A stretch of DNA of 64,000 bases, taken from Bisporella sp. PMI_857. Taxonomy: Eukaryota; Ascomycota; Leotiomycetes; Helotiales; Helotiaceae. A program made the translations under genes and the position numbers. The DNA lies in assembly GCA_021307315.1 (NCBI GenBank), contig JAJSPD010000124.1, forward strand, positions 17,220 to 81,219, in the 5' to 3' direction. Below are positions 1 to 11,558 of this stretch, in pieces (the first letter of the stretch is position 1; the number at the start of each line of letters is the position of its first letter). The notes beneath the pieces were generated by a model. The model made no database searches. It was not told the origin of the DNA and worked only from the letters and a program-made list of their open reading frames with translations.

Positions 1-958
1 TTGTTTGATACTTCTTAGGAACCACAAAGAGTGCCTTTGCTGTGACGCATACCACTCCATCTAGCGTCTCCAAGGTACCTGTCACCCATTGCTTGGTTGC
101 TGAAGCGCCCTCTTCCAGTGCCTTCGTTCTGATAACGTAGAACTGACCAGCAATAACTGGTTTGAGGTAATCAATCTTCAAATTAGCTGTCACACCTGTT
201 TTGCCTGGGAGCCGTAGTATGGCAGCTCGTCCTAGTGACTCATCCAGAACAGTAGCAGAGGCACCTCCATGCACAATTCCAGGCCATCCAGCAAGTGCTC
301 TCCCCATGTGAATGATAATTATACATTCACCTGTCTTGTTATTTAAGAAGACTCGCTGGAAGCCTCCGAGCCCACCAGAGCCTCCCAGCGGACCTGTGGT
401 TAATCTTTGGTCCTTTTCCTTGTCTGCGAAACCACCGTACGCGCTGTGAGACTTCCAATCTGGGTCTTTTGATAGCGAGTTGACAATTGCTAGTTTATCG
501 GCTTTTGCATGCAAAATGTTGATTAATGCATTTTCTTTGTATGAGCCTGGCTCGTGGGCTGTAACCGGCATTACTATGCTTTGTATATATGATCCCCACA
601 CATAGCCAAATGCGAAGAAAAGCCCGGCGTATATATATGGTCGATAGGACCTTCCAGCATTTGGCTGAACTTGCGAATATGTTGGAGGAGATTGAGAGGA
701 GTCGGGCTGGAAATATGTTTTCGGCGAGGCGGGTGCTTGGAAATACGTTTTGGGCATGTTTTGAAAATTGCCTGATGGCTGAGAATGCGCTTTATTCGAG
801 TTCGAGGCTTCTGGGCCTGGCTGTGCAGGAGTGGAAAATGGTCGACAGAGCTTTTGCAAAGAAGCCGTCTGTGCAAGACATGCTGCGTTTGGTACGCGCA
901 ACAGCTTCGGGTATTTCGCTGGAAACCGCAGCGGACGCATTGGCAATCGAACGAGCAT
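1..958 (-). CDS. Mitochondrial hotdog-fold thioesterase (THEM4/PaaI-like), 3' end outside window
   Basis: An uninterrupted reading frame runs from an ATG at 958 off the left edge (319 residues visible). Residues 1-45 are Arg/Leu/Pro/Ser-rich and end in RPFS, a typical mitochondrial presequence. A proline-rich linker follows, then one membrane segment at about residues 108-126 (YIYAGLFFAFGYVWGSYI). The rest is a 4HBT hotdog domain with the GIVHGGASATVLDE motif near residue 230; in this superfamily this helix lines the active site of acyl-CoA thioesterases. The expected role is hydrolysis of an acyl-CoA in the mitochondrion; the substrate is unknown. Choosing the ATG at 571 would lose the presequence and membrane anchor, so 958 is preferred. 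An antisense open frame at 589-960 is a shadow. Confidence 0.8.
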   Translation of the reverse strand, partial: MLVRLPMRPLRFPAKYPKLLRVPNAACLAQTASLQKLCRPFSTPAQPGPEASNSNKAHSQPSGNFQNMPKTYFQAPASPKTYFQPDSSQSPPTYSQVQPNAGRSYRPYIYAGLFFAFGYVWGSYIQSIVMPVTAHEPGSYKENALINILHAKADKLAIVNSLSKDPDWKSHSAYGGFADKEKDQRLTTGPLGGSGGLGGFQRVFLNNKTGECIIIIHMGRALAGWPGIVHGGASATVLDESLGRAAILRLPGKTGVTANLKIDYLKPVIAGQFYVIRTKALEEGASATKQWVTGTLETLDGVVCVTAKALFVVPKKYQT

Positions 959-1155
959 GACTATATAAGTTTGTGGTTCTTGGAGGTTTTGGTGAATTGA
1001 ACTGTCAATAGATATTGATTGTGGTGACTGGAGCTGTTGCGACGAAGTGTTGATCATTACACACCTGGTGTGTTGATAAATAGTTGAATCTCTCCAAATA
1101 GACGACAACAGTCTCACCAACACGTAGCCTCCAGTAGACATCCAAGGATGCGACA

Positions 1156-1876
1156 TCAAGTAATCGTTTCTTTACCCTCCAGCAGATCATATGTTGGAGG
1201 TTTACTCATGTCGAAATCCCCCATGCCATCAAATCGATGCTCGTCCTTCTTCTGCTGGACATATTCCATAACCCTATCTCGCACTCTCTGCCACTCCGGT
1301 TCACTAGTTCCAGAGACTTTTCCATCAGCTCGCAGAGCATCCAGAGCTTCTTTAATCCAAGCCACACAATTCCATCCTGGTATGCCTTGCCTGATAGGCA
1401 CTCGACAAAGAATATCGGCGAGACACTTTTTGTCAAGCACCTTGGCAATCGTGAGGCGTACAAGTAACATATCTACTGGTTGACAGGGAATCTCTTTCTC
1501 CTCGAAATACCACTCTGATTTCCCTTGTGCACCCATTATTTCTTTAGCGTGATATCGCATACAGCGATCACCTATATCTATTTCTTTCTTGGGTCCCATG
1601 ATTAATGCCCAATGATATCTATAGATTAGAATTAGTCCGCTAACTTTACTTATGCTCACCTATCAGGCCAGATTTGTCCACTCAGCCTGAAAAGCTTGGT
1701 GCAATTGTTGAACCAATATAGTGCCATTCTAACATGCAGAAGTGTAATTTTGTCCTTGTTGCATGTATAGTATTCTAGGAAACTAGATATGCATACGTAT
1801 CTTCTTTGCCTGGCATCCGGGCTTTCCCAGCGCGAGCATAAAGTGCAATATACAAGCGGTCTTTGTTCGGAGGCAT
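1156..1876 (-). CDS. DUF6914-like conserved fungal protein
   Basis: Two exons, 1797..1876 and 1156..1618, joined across a 178-bp GT-AG intron (donor GTATGC, acceptor CTATAG), give 180 aa. The junction reads EDTYHWALIMGPKKE, and the ends are MPPNKDRLYIALYARAG and PPTYDLLEGKE. From memory this pattern (short N-terminal strand, YHWAL, RYHAKE, a VRLTIAKV stretch, WNCVAWIKEAL, then a final YDLLEGKE) matches the fungus-specific DUF6914 family; no search was run. No signal peptide or membrane segment is visible, so it is probably cytosolic or nuclear. Function is unknown. Copies of this family are often numerous in one genome. The splice model restores a continuous family-like sequence, which makes the gene call firm even though the function is not. 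Confidence 0.75.
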
Positions 1877-2601
1877 TGCATCCGGATTATGTATTGCAAG
1901 CACAATGATAGTTTTGTTAGTTGGTTCTTGCCCATTGTTCATGTGGAGGAGAATCACCCATTTATAAGTGGGATACAAGGTTACTCTTCCGTTAAATGTT
2001 AGATAAGCCATTTCAGTTACACAACATGCGACTAAGAGCTCCGAAGTCTTACGTCCGCCTAGCCTACATAACCACCTTATTTCTCCCAAATAATTTGGAA
2101 CAAACAGCACACATTGAGTTTAAATTACCATTCCAAATAACCAACAAGCGATGAACAAGGACTTACAGAGAGCGCACTACCCGGAACCTCACGAGTTACA
2201 TCACTCGCTCTTAGCGGGAGTGTACGCATTATCCCGCGTTACTTTTATAATATCAATAACCACTTCAACTGAAGTATCAGGAATCACGAGTCAACGGACA
2301 AAAACAGACATTTGGTAACGGCTCCTACCGAAGGCAATTTCAAGATGTAGTAGACGCACTTACGCAGCTCACATTAACCAATCAAAGTAGCGGGTATCAG
2401 GATCATAACTGTCGAAAAACTTGTGCACAGAAAGCTTGCATCATGATACGTTATAAGAAGATGTTGAAATGAGGCCACATCAAATGGGAGCTATCACAAC
2501 AAAACTTAATTGGTATCAATGCGCTCAAAAAAGGCCTCGAAAAAATCAATGCGCTCCGGACTGCCTAATAGAGCAAGAATGTCATTTACATAGTTCTTCC
2601 C
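1877..2601. other. Intergenic, no gene seen
   Basis: This stretch separates the start of the DUF6914-like gene from the end of the VHS/GAT gene. Short open frames occur on both strands but none has codon bias, a recognisable motif or a usable splice model. It should hold the promoter of the DUF6914-like gene. Confidence 0.5.
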
Positions 2602-4205
2602 TCAGTATCTATAAACCGGCGCCTTGCTTCCCGCTTGCGTTCCATATCCGCTGGGAGATTCTTCAGCAGTGGTAGTGGCGGCGGCATGCATAGTCGTATG
2701 ATCAACGCTACTATCTTGTCTCCCAACATAACTCTGCGTTTCCTTGAATCCTGGGTGATATGGCTCGACGCCCAGTCTGTCGTCAAACTGCCCGCTTACA
2801 GGTGGTCTGTCTTCCGGGAAAGGAGGCCGAGGAGCGCTCTTGTCTTGTCCGGAGGCCGCAACATGTCTTGATCTATGGTCTGGATCTCTAAAAGGGTCTC
2901 GAGAATCGTCATCATCATCATCGACATTAGGTAAGGTCTCCCCAGGGGGTGGTATTTGAGGCTGGATTTTCCGTGGTGGGACGGGAGTGGAGAGTGTGGG
3001 TGGAGGGCCAGGAGGCGCTGCGAACCCAGATTCTGTCCTTGGCGGAGGAGAAGGTCCCGCGGGTGATGTACTGTCACCAATACCTAAGATTTTCCTCGCA
3101 TTCAGAATAGCACGTTGGTGTTGGCTCTGGGCTTTTGCTAACTCCTCATTGGTCTCGATCAGTGTCTCCATGGTATTGTTATCGGGTGTGGGATTCTCGG
3201 CGATCATATATGCCTGTACACTTCGCTGGGCAGACTGGCATCGATCGGCAAACTCCCGTACAAGCTCATTATACAGCAACTCGGATGGCGGCGTAGACTG
3301 TACCACTTGGGAGAGGAGATTAGCGGAGGTCCGGGCCTCTTCGATGCGGGAAGCAAGCTCGTGAGGTTCGGGTAGGCGGCGTGAGTGATGATTGCGGGAG
3401 AAGTAATTTTGTGACTGGCTGTTGAAGGGGGGTGCATTCAAAGGTCTTATACCAGCTGAGCCCTGCATTCTGTTAGCTATGTCAATAGTGAACTTGGTTG
3501 CCTTACATGGTGCTTAATCATTCTTTCATATTCCTTCTTCCACATTTCGATGACTAACGTCAAGCCTTCATCTGTAGACTTTTCCCGCTGGAACGTGTCC
3601 AGTGTTTCCGTGAGTATTTGCTTCACGCTTGGATCTCGTCCAACTCTCAATAACTCCTTGACCGCTTGCACAAACTTTGCGTCAATATTTCTTGTGAAAG
3701 TCTTTCCTGGATTATCCGCCAATATTCGAACAAGCATGATAGCATTGTATTGGATGTAGGGTTTGTCGAGGTTCTCTTTACTCAGGTACTTGCGAATAGA
3801 CTGGGCGCATTCCTTTGCAGCAGCTGGGGAAGATTCGGCCGACTCAACGATTGTTGGCAGATAGAGAACTTCCTCTCCCTAGTAAATATCAGACATCAAC
3901 CCTTATGCTAAGGTAACTGCAAACTCACCGACCCGTTCGGGCCGCCAGACTCGCAGAATAGTCGCTGCAGACCTAGTTAGTAATGGAAATCAGGAGTCTT
4001 TCGGGGGGCACATACCACACATCGCAATGCGTTTGCTTCCGGGGTATCTAATTGAGTTTCTGGAGATACATCTTCTGGCGCGGAGTCTCTGGCTAAGAGA
4101 ATGTTAGCATGAGCGGCTCCAGACGGAGTTTCCTCATCTTGTCATACGCTTGCTTTTGAAAGAACCCATGACCCCTTTCATATTGACCTTTTTTAATGCC
4201 TTCAT
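2602..4205 (-). CDS. VHS/ENTH-like plus GAT domain trafficking protein
   Basis: Five exons (4148..4205, 4016..4092, 3929..3964, 3507..3878, 2602..3462) join in frame to 467 aa; every junction is GT-AG with small introns. The first ATG after an in-frame stop is at 4205. Residues about 30-170 form a helical VHS-like superhelix (GEEVLYLPTIVESAESSP, YIQYNAIMLVRILADNPGK, FVQAVKELLRVGRDPSVKQ). A GAT three-helix domain follows (ELASRIEEARTSANLLSQVV, ELVREFADRCQSAQRSVQAY, ANEELAKAQS-like region). The C-terminal third is proline-rich with an acidic DDDDDD run and probably disordered. Proteins of this layout (GGA, TOM1, Lsb5) bind ubiquitinated cargo, clathrin or actin-patch partners at endosomes and the trans-Golgi. 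Which of these it serves is inference; no ear domain is present, which argues against a true GGA. Confidence 0.8.
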
Positions 4206-5672
4206 GTTTGGGATATTAGCAGCTGTTTGCGCGACAGTAGAAGCACGTTGATATCAGAAGTTTTGGTGATAACAAAGAAGAACTACTGCCGTTGTTGAAC
4301 GTTGTTGTTATTTGCCTGGCGGTCTAGTTTCTGGCGCGAGTGCTGATGGAGCGACCAGGTTCCACCGTGACAAGGATGGTTGAGGATCACCCCAATTGAT
4401 CCGCAACTACAGAAAAGTACGTACCATCTCTTGATATATTTATAAATACCCTAAGTTTCTTCCTTTTCCTTTGTCCTTCCTCAGACTAACCCTCAAAAGA
4501 AAAATGGAATTTGCTTTATTGCAATGTACGACTACTTAAATACAGTACTTACCGTTGTGGCAAGGCTGTCGTCGTCATCCCCCAGTCAGCTTTGTCGTAG
4601 ACCACCTCGAATCACAACGGCCAAGATTTTGCATAGCCCCAATCCAAATACTCTCTCCTCAAAGGTCCTCAAGTCTTCAGATCCATCAGAAGGCTTCAAG
4701 ACTAGCTCCTGGATTTGCTTTGTGTTAGTCGTCTTCTAGTGCTAGTTAGCTTATCCTTCGGGAGTGCTACGCGTTTGATGTCTTGCTGACTCTTCATCGT
4801 CCCCCCATTTCTTCACATATCACTGGGAAAATATGCCGACGAACGCGTGTCAGGGGTATCCAGGAAACCATATGACTCTGATTTTTGTGATTGCCAGCTG
4901 TTCTAAATGTTTTCTTTCCTACAAGTGACCGAATATGGTGGAGATCTGAAGTAGCGACTGTTTGGGGGCTCACACCTCTTTGCTGGCAGTAGTCGAAGGA
5001 TAGGCAGCGGTATGGCGATATGAGTCGTTGGCGTCCTGTCCAGACTACATATCGTCGCAAACCACAATCTCACCGCCATGACGCGGAATGGCACAATTCA
5101 CTGGGTCGTTGCTAGGAGACTCCACCACCAAATGCTGTCCCTTAACCAGGCCGGTGCAGGGGGAATCAGTGTTTCTCTCCGAGCAGAATGGTTTGCATGT
5201 GGGGTTCATCGTGGCCAAGTCCTCTCCCCAGTGAAGTATACTTGACCTGCTTGAGAGACAGAAAGTGGATCTAAGGTTCCGTTAAATGGTGATTGGGCTG
5301 TGGTGGCATCATGGAAAGAATACGTGATAACTAAAGGCTACGGAATGTGTTCATATTTCGTGTTGGTTTTGGTGTGGCATATGAACAATTCCGACGATAA
5401 GTCTGTCAGGTGGCACAAAGCATGGGAAGAACTTAGGATAGGGGATATCTTTACGAACCGGCTTGCAATCAAAAAGAGGAGATCAGGCGACATCACGGGT
5501 AATCTCTCACATTCCAGAACTATCATCAAAGTAGACCTTGCAGGTGCCGAATCAAAAGGGTATAGAACACGCGCATAACCATCGTCATCGTCGTCTCAAT
5601 CCACCATCATCATCCCACCAGTATTAATCCACTATTATATCTCTCGTCCCCCTATCATATTACACTCAAACA
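4206..5672. other. Intergenic, no supported gene
   Basis: This 1.5-kb gap holds the 5' side of the VHS/GAT gene and the 3' side of the repeat-protein gene. Open frames at 4524-4739 and 5300-5578 (plus strand) have no family resemblance or splice support. A GT-rich and a CATCATC-rich patch near 5585-5615 are simple sequence, probably 3' UTR of the neighbour. Confidence 0.45.
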
Positions 5673-7948
5673 TTAAGCTTCAACTGCTTCGGTCTTGACG
5701 CCATTCTCCTTGGTGTCAACGCCGTTCTCTCCAGCCGCCGTAGAGACTTCGACGCCCTTGTCCTCAATCTCGGTCACCTTGGCAGAAACCTGTACCTTCT
5801 CAACTAGGCCACGAACAGCCTTGACTTCCTCGAGAATCTCGGTGTCTTTAGAAGCAGGGACAGGAGCTGGAGCTGGGATGGCCTCAATAACTACCTTGAC
5901 GGAGTCGACCTTCTCGATAACTGCAGTCTTGGAAGCAGTGATCTCAGACTTCACCTCCTCAATGCTTGCAATGATCTCAGGGGAAGCCTTGGCATCCTTA
6001 ATGCTAGCCAATATAGTGCCTTGAGCTGTGATTGCTGACAGGATCTCGGGGTTGGAGGAGACAGCCGTCTTTATCTCAGAAAGGACCTCTTTTTGAGAGT
6101 CGATGTTAGTAACAGCAGACTTGATTGAGGATTCAAGGCCGGAGAGGTCGGTCTTCTCGACTGGTGCAGATGCGGTCTTCTGAATGGCCTCTAATGTAGC
6201 CTTCTGTGAGCTAATATCGGCAATGATGGTCTTGACGGATGTTTCCAATCCAGTGATGTCGGTCTTCTCAGCAACTGGGGCAGGCGCGGAAGTCAATGTC
6301 TCAACCTTGGAGAGAGTCTCAGTTTGAGCATCAATTTTGGTGATGATCGATGTCAATGAGCTCTCAACGGTGGTAAGATCAGTCTTCTCGGCAGCGGGGG
6401 CAGGTGTGGATGCAACAGTCTTAATTTCAGCGAGTACAGCGTCTTGAGATTCAATCCCACTAAGAACCTTGACGATGGAGCCTTCCAGCCCAGACAAGTC
6501 AACCTTCTCGGCGACAGGAGCGGGTGTAGATGCAATGGTCTTGATTTCGGCGAGTACGGCATCTTGAGACCCAATTCCGCTGAGAACCTTGACGAGGGAG
6601 CCTTCCAATCCAGATAAGTCAACCTTCTCAGCAGCAGGAGCAGGTATAGATGCAACCGTTTTAATTTCAGCGAGTACAGCGTCTTGAGACTCAATTCCAT
6701 TGAGAACCTTGACGAGGGAGCTTTCCAGTCCAGATAAGTCAACCTTCTCAGCAGCTGGTGGAGGCGTCGTAGTAGCAGTTTTAATATCAGCCAGAGTTGT
6801 GTCTTGCGCCTTGATGCTAGTAATGATACTGCTCAAGGAAGATTCGATTGGTGTGAAGTCTGGTTTCTCAACAACAGGTGGCGGTGCGGTAGCAGCAGTC
6901 TTGATATCAGCAAGAGTGGCATCTTGGGACTTGATGTTAGCAAGTATGCTACTCAAAGAATTTTCAATGGGAGTAAAATCTGGCTTCTCAGGGGCTGGAA
7001 GCGGTGTTGTAACAGCAGTCTTGATTTGAGCCAAAGTATCCGTATTAGTCCCAACGCTAGCCTTGTATTCAGTGAGTGCGTCACTGATGGCGTCTAACTT
7101 TAAGGTATGTGAAGAGAGTAAGCTGGTGTCTGGGGAAGCAACCTGTTCCTGAAGCGCTTTGAAGTTTGTGTCTAGCTGTGTCAGAGAAGTAGAGATATTG
7201 GCAACGGCTTGTTCAAGTGCGGAGATCTTGCTGATGCTGTTGGCAGATGTAGTGCTGCTAGTATCAACCAGCTTCGAGAGACCTTCCAGCTCAGTTGCAG
7301 TCTTGGTATTGGTTTCATCGATCTTGAGAGCCAGTTGTTCGTTCGAGGAAAGGACTTTTTGTTGGATTGAAGAGAGATCGTTAGATGCCTTGTCTAGAGA
7401 AGGTTGGAGCTGTTTAGAAAGGTGGAGAGCAACCTAGACAGAGCTCATAGTCAGTATATCAAGTATGAACCTGAACCAAAGTGAACTCAGGTGTACAGGC
7501 CCGTCCGGACCTTCTCGCAGGTTGTCCGCATCAAATGAAAGAGACCCGTGCGGTCTCTGCCATAAAGCGAGAGACTAGAGCCTTGCCAGTCGTTTCTGGA
7601 TTCGCTAGCTTCCCAACTTGTTTATAAGCTGCAGTGTGCTGACAAGTGTGATACCCCGAGGATGGGCTTGCGGATGAATCGCTGCGGCAGGGGGGGAAGG
7701 AGAGCGGTTTTTTTTACTTACCGCTTGAACGAAAGACTCGTTGGTAAGTCCAGCGGTCACGGCATCGTTAATCTAGAGAGTAAGTCAATAGCCGTCAATG
7801 CAGCTTGAGGAGAACTGTAACATACCGCCTTCTCCAGAAGCTCTTGATCCTTTGCATCCTGCTCAGGAGTTGATTTGGTAGCTTCAATGGTTGCTGGACC
7901 ACCGCCAATAAGACGGTGTTTGAATCGGGTGAAGAAAGCAGGTGACAT
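5673..7948 (-). CDS. Long coiled protein with eight 40-residue repeats
   Basis: Exons 7826..7948, 7722..7772 and 5673..7433 join in frame to 644 aa (introns of 53 and 288 bp, donors GTATGT and GTAAGT). The protein starts MSPAFFTRFKHRLIGGGPAT, has no signal peptide, then a heptad-rich helical part (ALEQAVANISTSLTQLDTN). From about residue 192 it carries eight consecutive units of 37-41 residues. A typical unit is AEIKTxASxPAPxAEKVDLS followed by GLExSLVKVLxGIxSQDAVL. The tail is again amphipathic and acidic. I do not recognise a family; length, composition and repeats suggest a rod-like or scaffolding protein. Repeats 3-6 are the most alike, so the array probably grew by recent internal duplication. 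Copy number may vary between strains. Confidence 0.7.
6081..7034 (-). repeat. In-frame tandem repeat, about 8 units of 120 bp
   Basis: Coding repeat inside the 644-aa protein gene. Units are 120 bp (40 codons), the last about 111 bp. Every unit keeps an (A/S)xI(K/Q) start, a Pro/Ala-rich joint, EK(V/T/P)D, a hydrophobic helix and a Q(D/K/T)xxL end. The period is an exact multiple of three, so gain or loss of units keeps the reading frame. Confidence 0.85.
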
Positions 7949-9090
7949 GATACTTCCGTAGATATTGTACCAGAATGAAGACATCCAGATACTTCGATGT
8001 TTATGTAGCCAAGGTGAATCCAAAGTTGGAGAGAAAGAAAGGTAGAAGGAAGGGAGAGGGAGGAGGAGGGATAAAAAGAGCTCGCAATCAAAGGTAGAAA
8101 ATTGTTTAGCTTAGCCTGTCTACCCTACCTACCGCACGGAGCTATTGCTCTTATAGTGGTATCCACACAAGTTTTTTTGCACCCGAGTTTTTATGCGTTG
8201 TGCAACCTTTTTTTGTGCTTGTGCTTGTGTTTGTGCTGGTGTGCTTGTGCATTGATCTTGTTTGGGTTTGGTTGGGTTTCCAAGCAGCGTTGGGTGGGAG
8301 ACGGTGAAGGGGTGTGGGTGAAAGGGAGACCGCCCAAAAATTTATTGGAGTAGGAGTACAGCAAGCAGATCGGGGCTCGGATAATCTATTATTCCGGCCT
8401 CGGCAATATCATCTCACCACTTTTCACCTCCCAAATTCCAACCCCCCATCGGCTAATGCTTCCCTTCTCCCCCCAATATCACCGTGACCATGCTGCTACT
8501 ACTGCTGCTACTGCCTGTTGTTCACCTCGCTGTCCTACGTGTTCCAATCATGGCACCTCAAATTATATTCTCATCACATTTTAACACCATTGTTTGATTA
8601 ATGGTTCATGCAGTTCGCTCGAGTCACCGCCCAACGTAGGTAAGTAGCTGCATAACTGTTGTGTTCTTCCACGCCCCCCGGCCGCCCAAGGTTAAGTTAC
8701 CCTAACATAAGGATCATCAATACAGATACACCAGTCCCTAGTTCCCTCCCCCCCCCTCAAGCCCAAGCTCCCCATGGCAGCCCAATCCAATGCCCTAATC
8801 CCCAACCCTACCACGTATCCGCCACCCACGTTCTTCTACCCTTTTCCTTCCGCCCTTGGATTGCTGGTTCTGCCGTTGCAATTGTTTACATGATGTCGTG
8901 CCGCGTCCAAAATATGACGCAGCCGCTTCAAATTCAGGCACAACAAAGGATCTCCAGAGAGTCAATTCAGTCATTCTACTTGCGGGATCATCCCCATGCG
9001 TGAAGCGAAAAAGGGTCTGCATATGCAAACGCATCCAGGGCATGCGGGAAATAAACCTTCCTATTTGCACTTCTCATTATTAGAAGGGCG
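7949..9090. other. Intergenic upstream of the repeat-protein gene
   Basis: Contains an AG-rich tract just upstream of the start codon (8030-8085, GAGAGGGAGGAGGAGGG on plus, pyrimidine-rich on the coding strand), typical of fungal promoters and 5' UTRs. A GTGCTTGTG simple repeat lies at about 8210-8250. No gene could be supported in either strand. Confidence 0.45.
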
Positions 9091-9120
9091 GTGTTAGGAG
9101 TGACAATCAAGATCTGGAAA

Positions 9121-9122
9121 TA

Positions 9123-9156
<34 letters not shown>
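9121..9156. repeat. (TA)n microsatellite
   Basis: An almost pure TA dinucleotide run of about 36 bp with one G interruption near its left end, in non-coding DNA. The open frame that crosses it (Ile-Tyr run) is an artefact. Confidence 0.9.
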
Positions 9157-9159
<3 letters not shown>

Positions 9160-11558
9160 AAATTCTTTCTTCATCGCAGCATCTTTGTAATTTACTTTCG
9201 GGTAGTTTGTGGTTCCCTTAAGGCGGTAACGGTGAGCTATAAAAAGTCACGTGTTATACGTGGATTCTACACCGCTATAGATATGCGCTGTAAAGTTTCT
9301 GAGGCGGGAGGGAATGTGTGTTGTAGCTTACATTTGGAGGCTATTAACGCAGACACAATTATATGCCCAAGTCAGGCCAAAAAAGACGTCTACAAGCAGA
9401 GTTGAGCTAGTCTTACCAAACTTCATTCAGTTGTACACCTACTTCTGACCCCTGGACATCAGCACAATGGCTATACACTCTGACTCTTGTGCAGTAGCAT
9501 TAAGGTAGTTATAATGAGGAATGCAACGGTAAGCAGTTATTGTACGTATGCCTTACTAAGTAGTAACACCCAGCTATGTTCGTGTCAGTGGTATGCTTCA
9601 TCATGAGTGTTGATAAACGATGACTATATTGGAAATGTATATATCAGAGTTCCACGTACATAGTAGCTCCACTTGGAACTACGCCGAGGATTGGAGTGAA
9701 AGGTCGCACCAAGATATCAAGGAGGGGAAAGAGTCATTTCATGTTCAGCAGCAATATTGGCATTATGCAAATTCCAAAAATATTGCAGAAGATTGGGATG
9801 TGTCTTAAGTGTTAGTGGAGTTAGCGTTAGCTAGTAGTAGGTATAGCAGGAGGAAAGACAGAGGAAAGAAGGAACTGGTGATATGGTTTTATTGTCTATC
9901 AAACAGCGCTTCATTTCCGCAAGGACGCTAAAAAGGAGGAAGGTAATACATAATATATTTCGTTCGCAACTCTAACTCTACATAGTTCCGAAATCTATAG
10001 CTCGGATTCGCAGATGCGGATATTGACACTTAAAGTGGCTGGATAAATCATAGTGCACAAATATTTGAGCACATTTAAAGAAAGAATAACTGAGGTAATA
10101 ATGAACAGCGCATTAGCATTCAAGAAACAGATGTATCAACCAGATGTCTCGAATTTTTATTCGGCATGCTTTTGCAGAGTCTGCTTTTGTCTGGCCAATG
10201 TCAGTATTTAGTCTGCGGAGAAAGTGAAAGTGCTCACCCACGCCTTATTCCCATTTCCCAGGCCTCCAACAACTCTGACAACAATGACTACCATGGCCTG
10301 TTTCTTCTCTGTAGCAGTGACTCTGTCTGGAGGACTACCAATAACTGTGGTGAAGCTTAGGCCGGTCGTCTGCTCATCCCAAGGCGTGCCATCAATAGTC
10401 TCGTATGCCGAAAGAGTGACAGGCTCCAAAGACCGTGGTGGCTAAACCATGGGTGGCATGTTTGTGATATTTCCGATCACGGCTTTCGGTCCAGACAATA
10501 GCTTCGACTAAGTATCGTGAAGTAGTCGGTTTGGCGACGCCGAAGGTATTAAAAGTGCTAACTGGAACTTGCATAAACAGCCGCACAAAAGCGAGTGGAA
10601 AGAGGACAAGTGTCTGTAATTTGTGCGTCATCGTAGAATCTGTTGGACTCAAAAGCTTGCTGTGTGCTAATTGTGAAAAGGTGTATGTTGCGTATTGTGT
10701 GTGGAAAGAGCGTAAGCAGTAATGTGTTAAATTTCGAGCAGCAAAGCTATGGCCCTAGTGTAAGGAGTGAATATTAAAAGATGTAGTTCGGATTCGTATG
10801 CTGGGCTTACTCTCAGAATATACTTTAAGTTAAAAGATGACCATAGAAGTCATAAAAGCAATATCCCTGTAGCAGGCTGCCTAAGAAAGAAAGCTTTCAC
10901 ACTACAAATTACCAAATACCCTCCGAGTGTAGGCTAACATTTAATACGCCCAAGCGAACTGATGCTTCAATTTTTATAGTACTTAGAGATTCACCTTTAA
11001 CGGCCAAACATGTCCATAAGTGACAGTAACTTGCAAAACGAATGTATTATATAATAAGGTCTACCTAGAGAAATGAAGCTCTCTAGCAGGAGTGGTTAAA
11101 TTATATGTATTGAAAGCACCGGTATTAGTGATTTTCCGGTGACGATAGTTTCGGGTTGCTAGCTCTATCACCAGTGACATGATATTGACTCATGTGTTTA
11201 TAAATTCAATTAGAAAGTCATGATCAACAGTTTGTATAGTGATAGCACAATGCCAGCAAATCAACTTTAATGGCCTTACGTAGCGGCCGAACCGGGGACT
11301 GAAGAGCCAGAGGACCTGATCAACGAAACTCTGCAGCTCCTGACTGTAAAAAAATCAAGTATATGCATAATACATAGCACAACCGGAAGTGCCAAGCCAG
11401 ATAATAAATGTACTTCAAACCTAACCCAACCCAACCACTTAGAGCAGGAGCGAGAAACCAGTAAACCGTCAACACAGGGTATTTGAAACAAAGAAAATGG
11501 TCTAGTCTGTACATAATGCTAAACGAAATCTCCGAGTGGTATATGAACATGCCTATCG
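9157..11558. other. Intergenic; one possible broken small gene
   Basis: A 2.4-kb gene-poor stretch. Apart from the two linked minus-strand frames at 10208-10652 (separate entry) nothing is supported. Composition is mixed and AT content rises between 10740 and 11270, where no open frame of interest exists. Confidence 0.4.
10208..10652 (-). pseudogene. Possible frameshifted small protein gene, unidentified
   Basis: Two overlapping minus-strand frames sit head to tail. The upstream one (10392..10652) starts with a hydrophobic stretch (LQTLVLFPLAFVRLFM) and contains VSTFNTFGVAKPTTSRYLVE. The downstream one (10208..10429) continues with VTLSAYETIDGTPWDEQTTG and VTATEKKQAMVVIVV. No GT-AG intron of workable length joins them, so a frameshift or simple chance overlap are the options. 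I do not recognise either part. Confidence is low; it is recorded because both parts have a protein-like rather than random composition. Confidence 0.2.

Noticed and set aside
589..960. 123-codon open frame on the plus strand
   Set aside because: It is antisense to the thioesterase presequence and linker, which have clear protein features; this frame has none.
4524..5578. Two plus-strand frames (71 and 92 codons)
   Set aside because: No motif, no splice partner, and composition like non-coding DNA.
6353..7097. Repetitive frames on both strands over the 644-aa gene
   Set aside because: They are alternative-frame readings of the 120-bp coding repeats; the Leu/Arg-rich products have no independent support.
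8102..9083. Several short frames, some Cys/Leu-rich
   Set aside because: They derive from GTGCTT-type simple sequence and from pyrimidine-rich promoter DNA.
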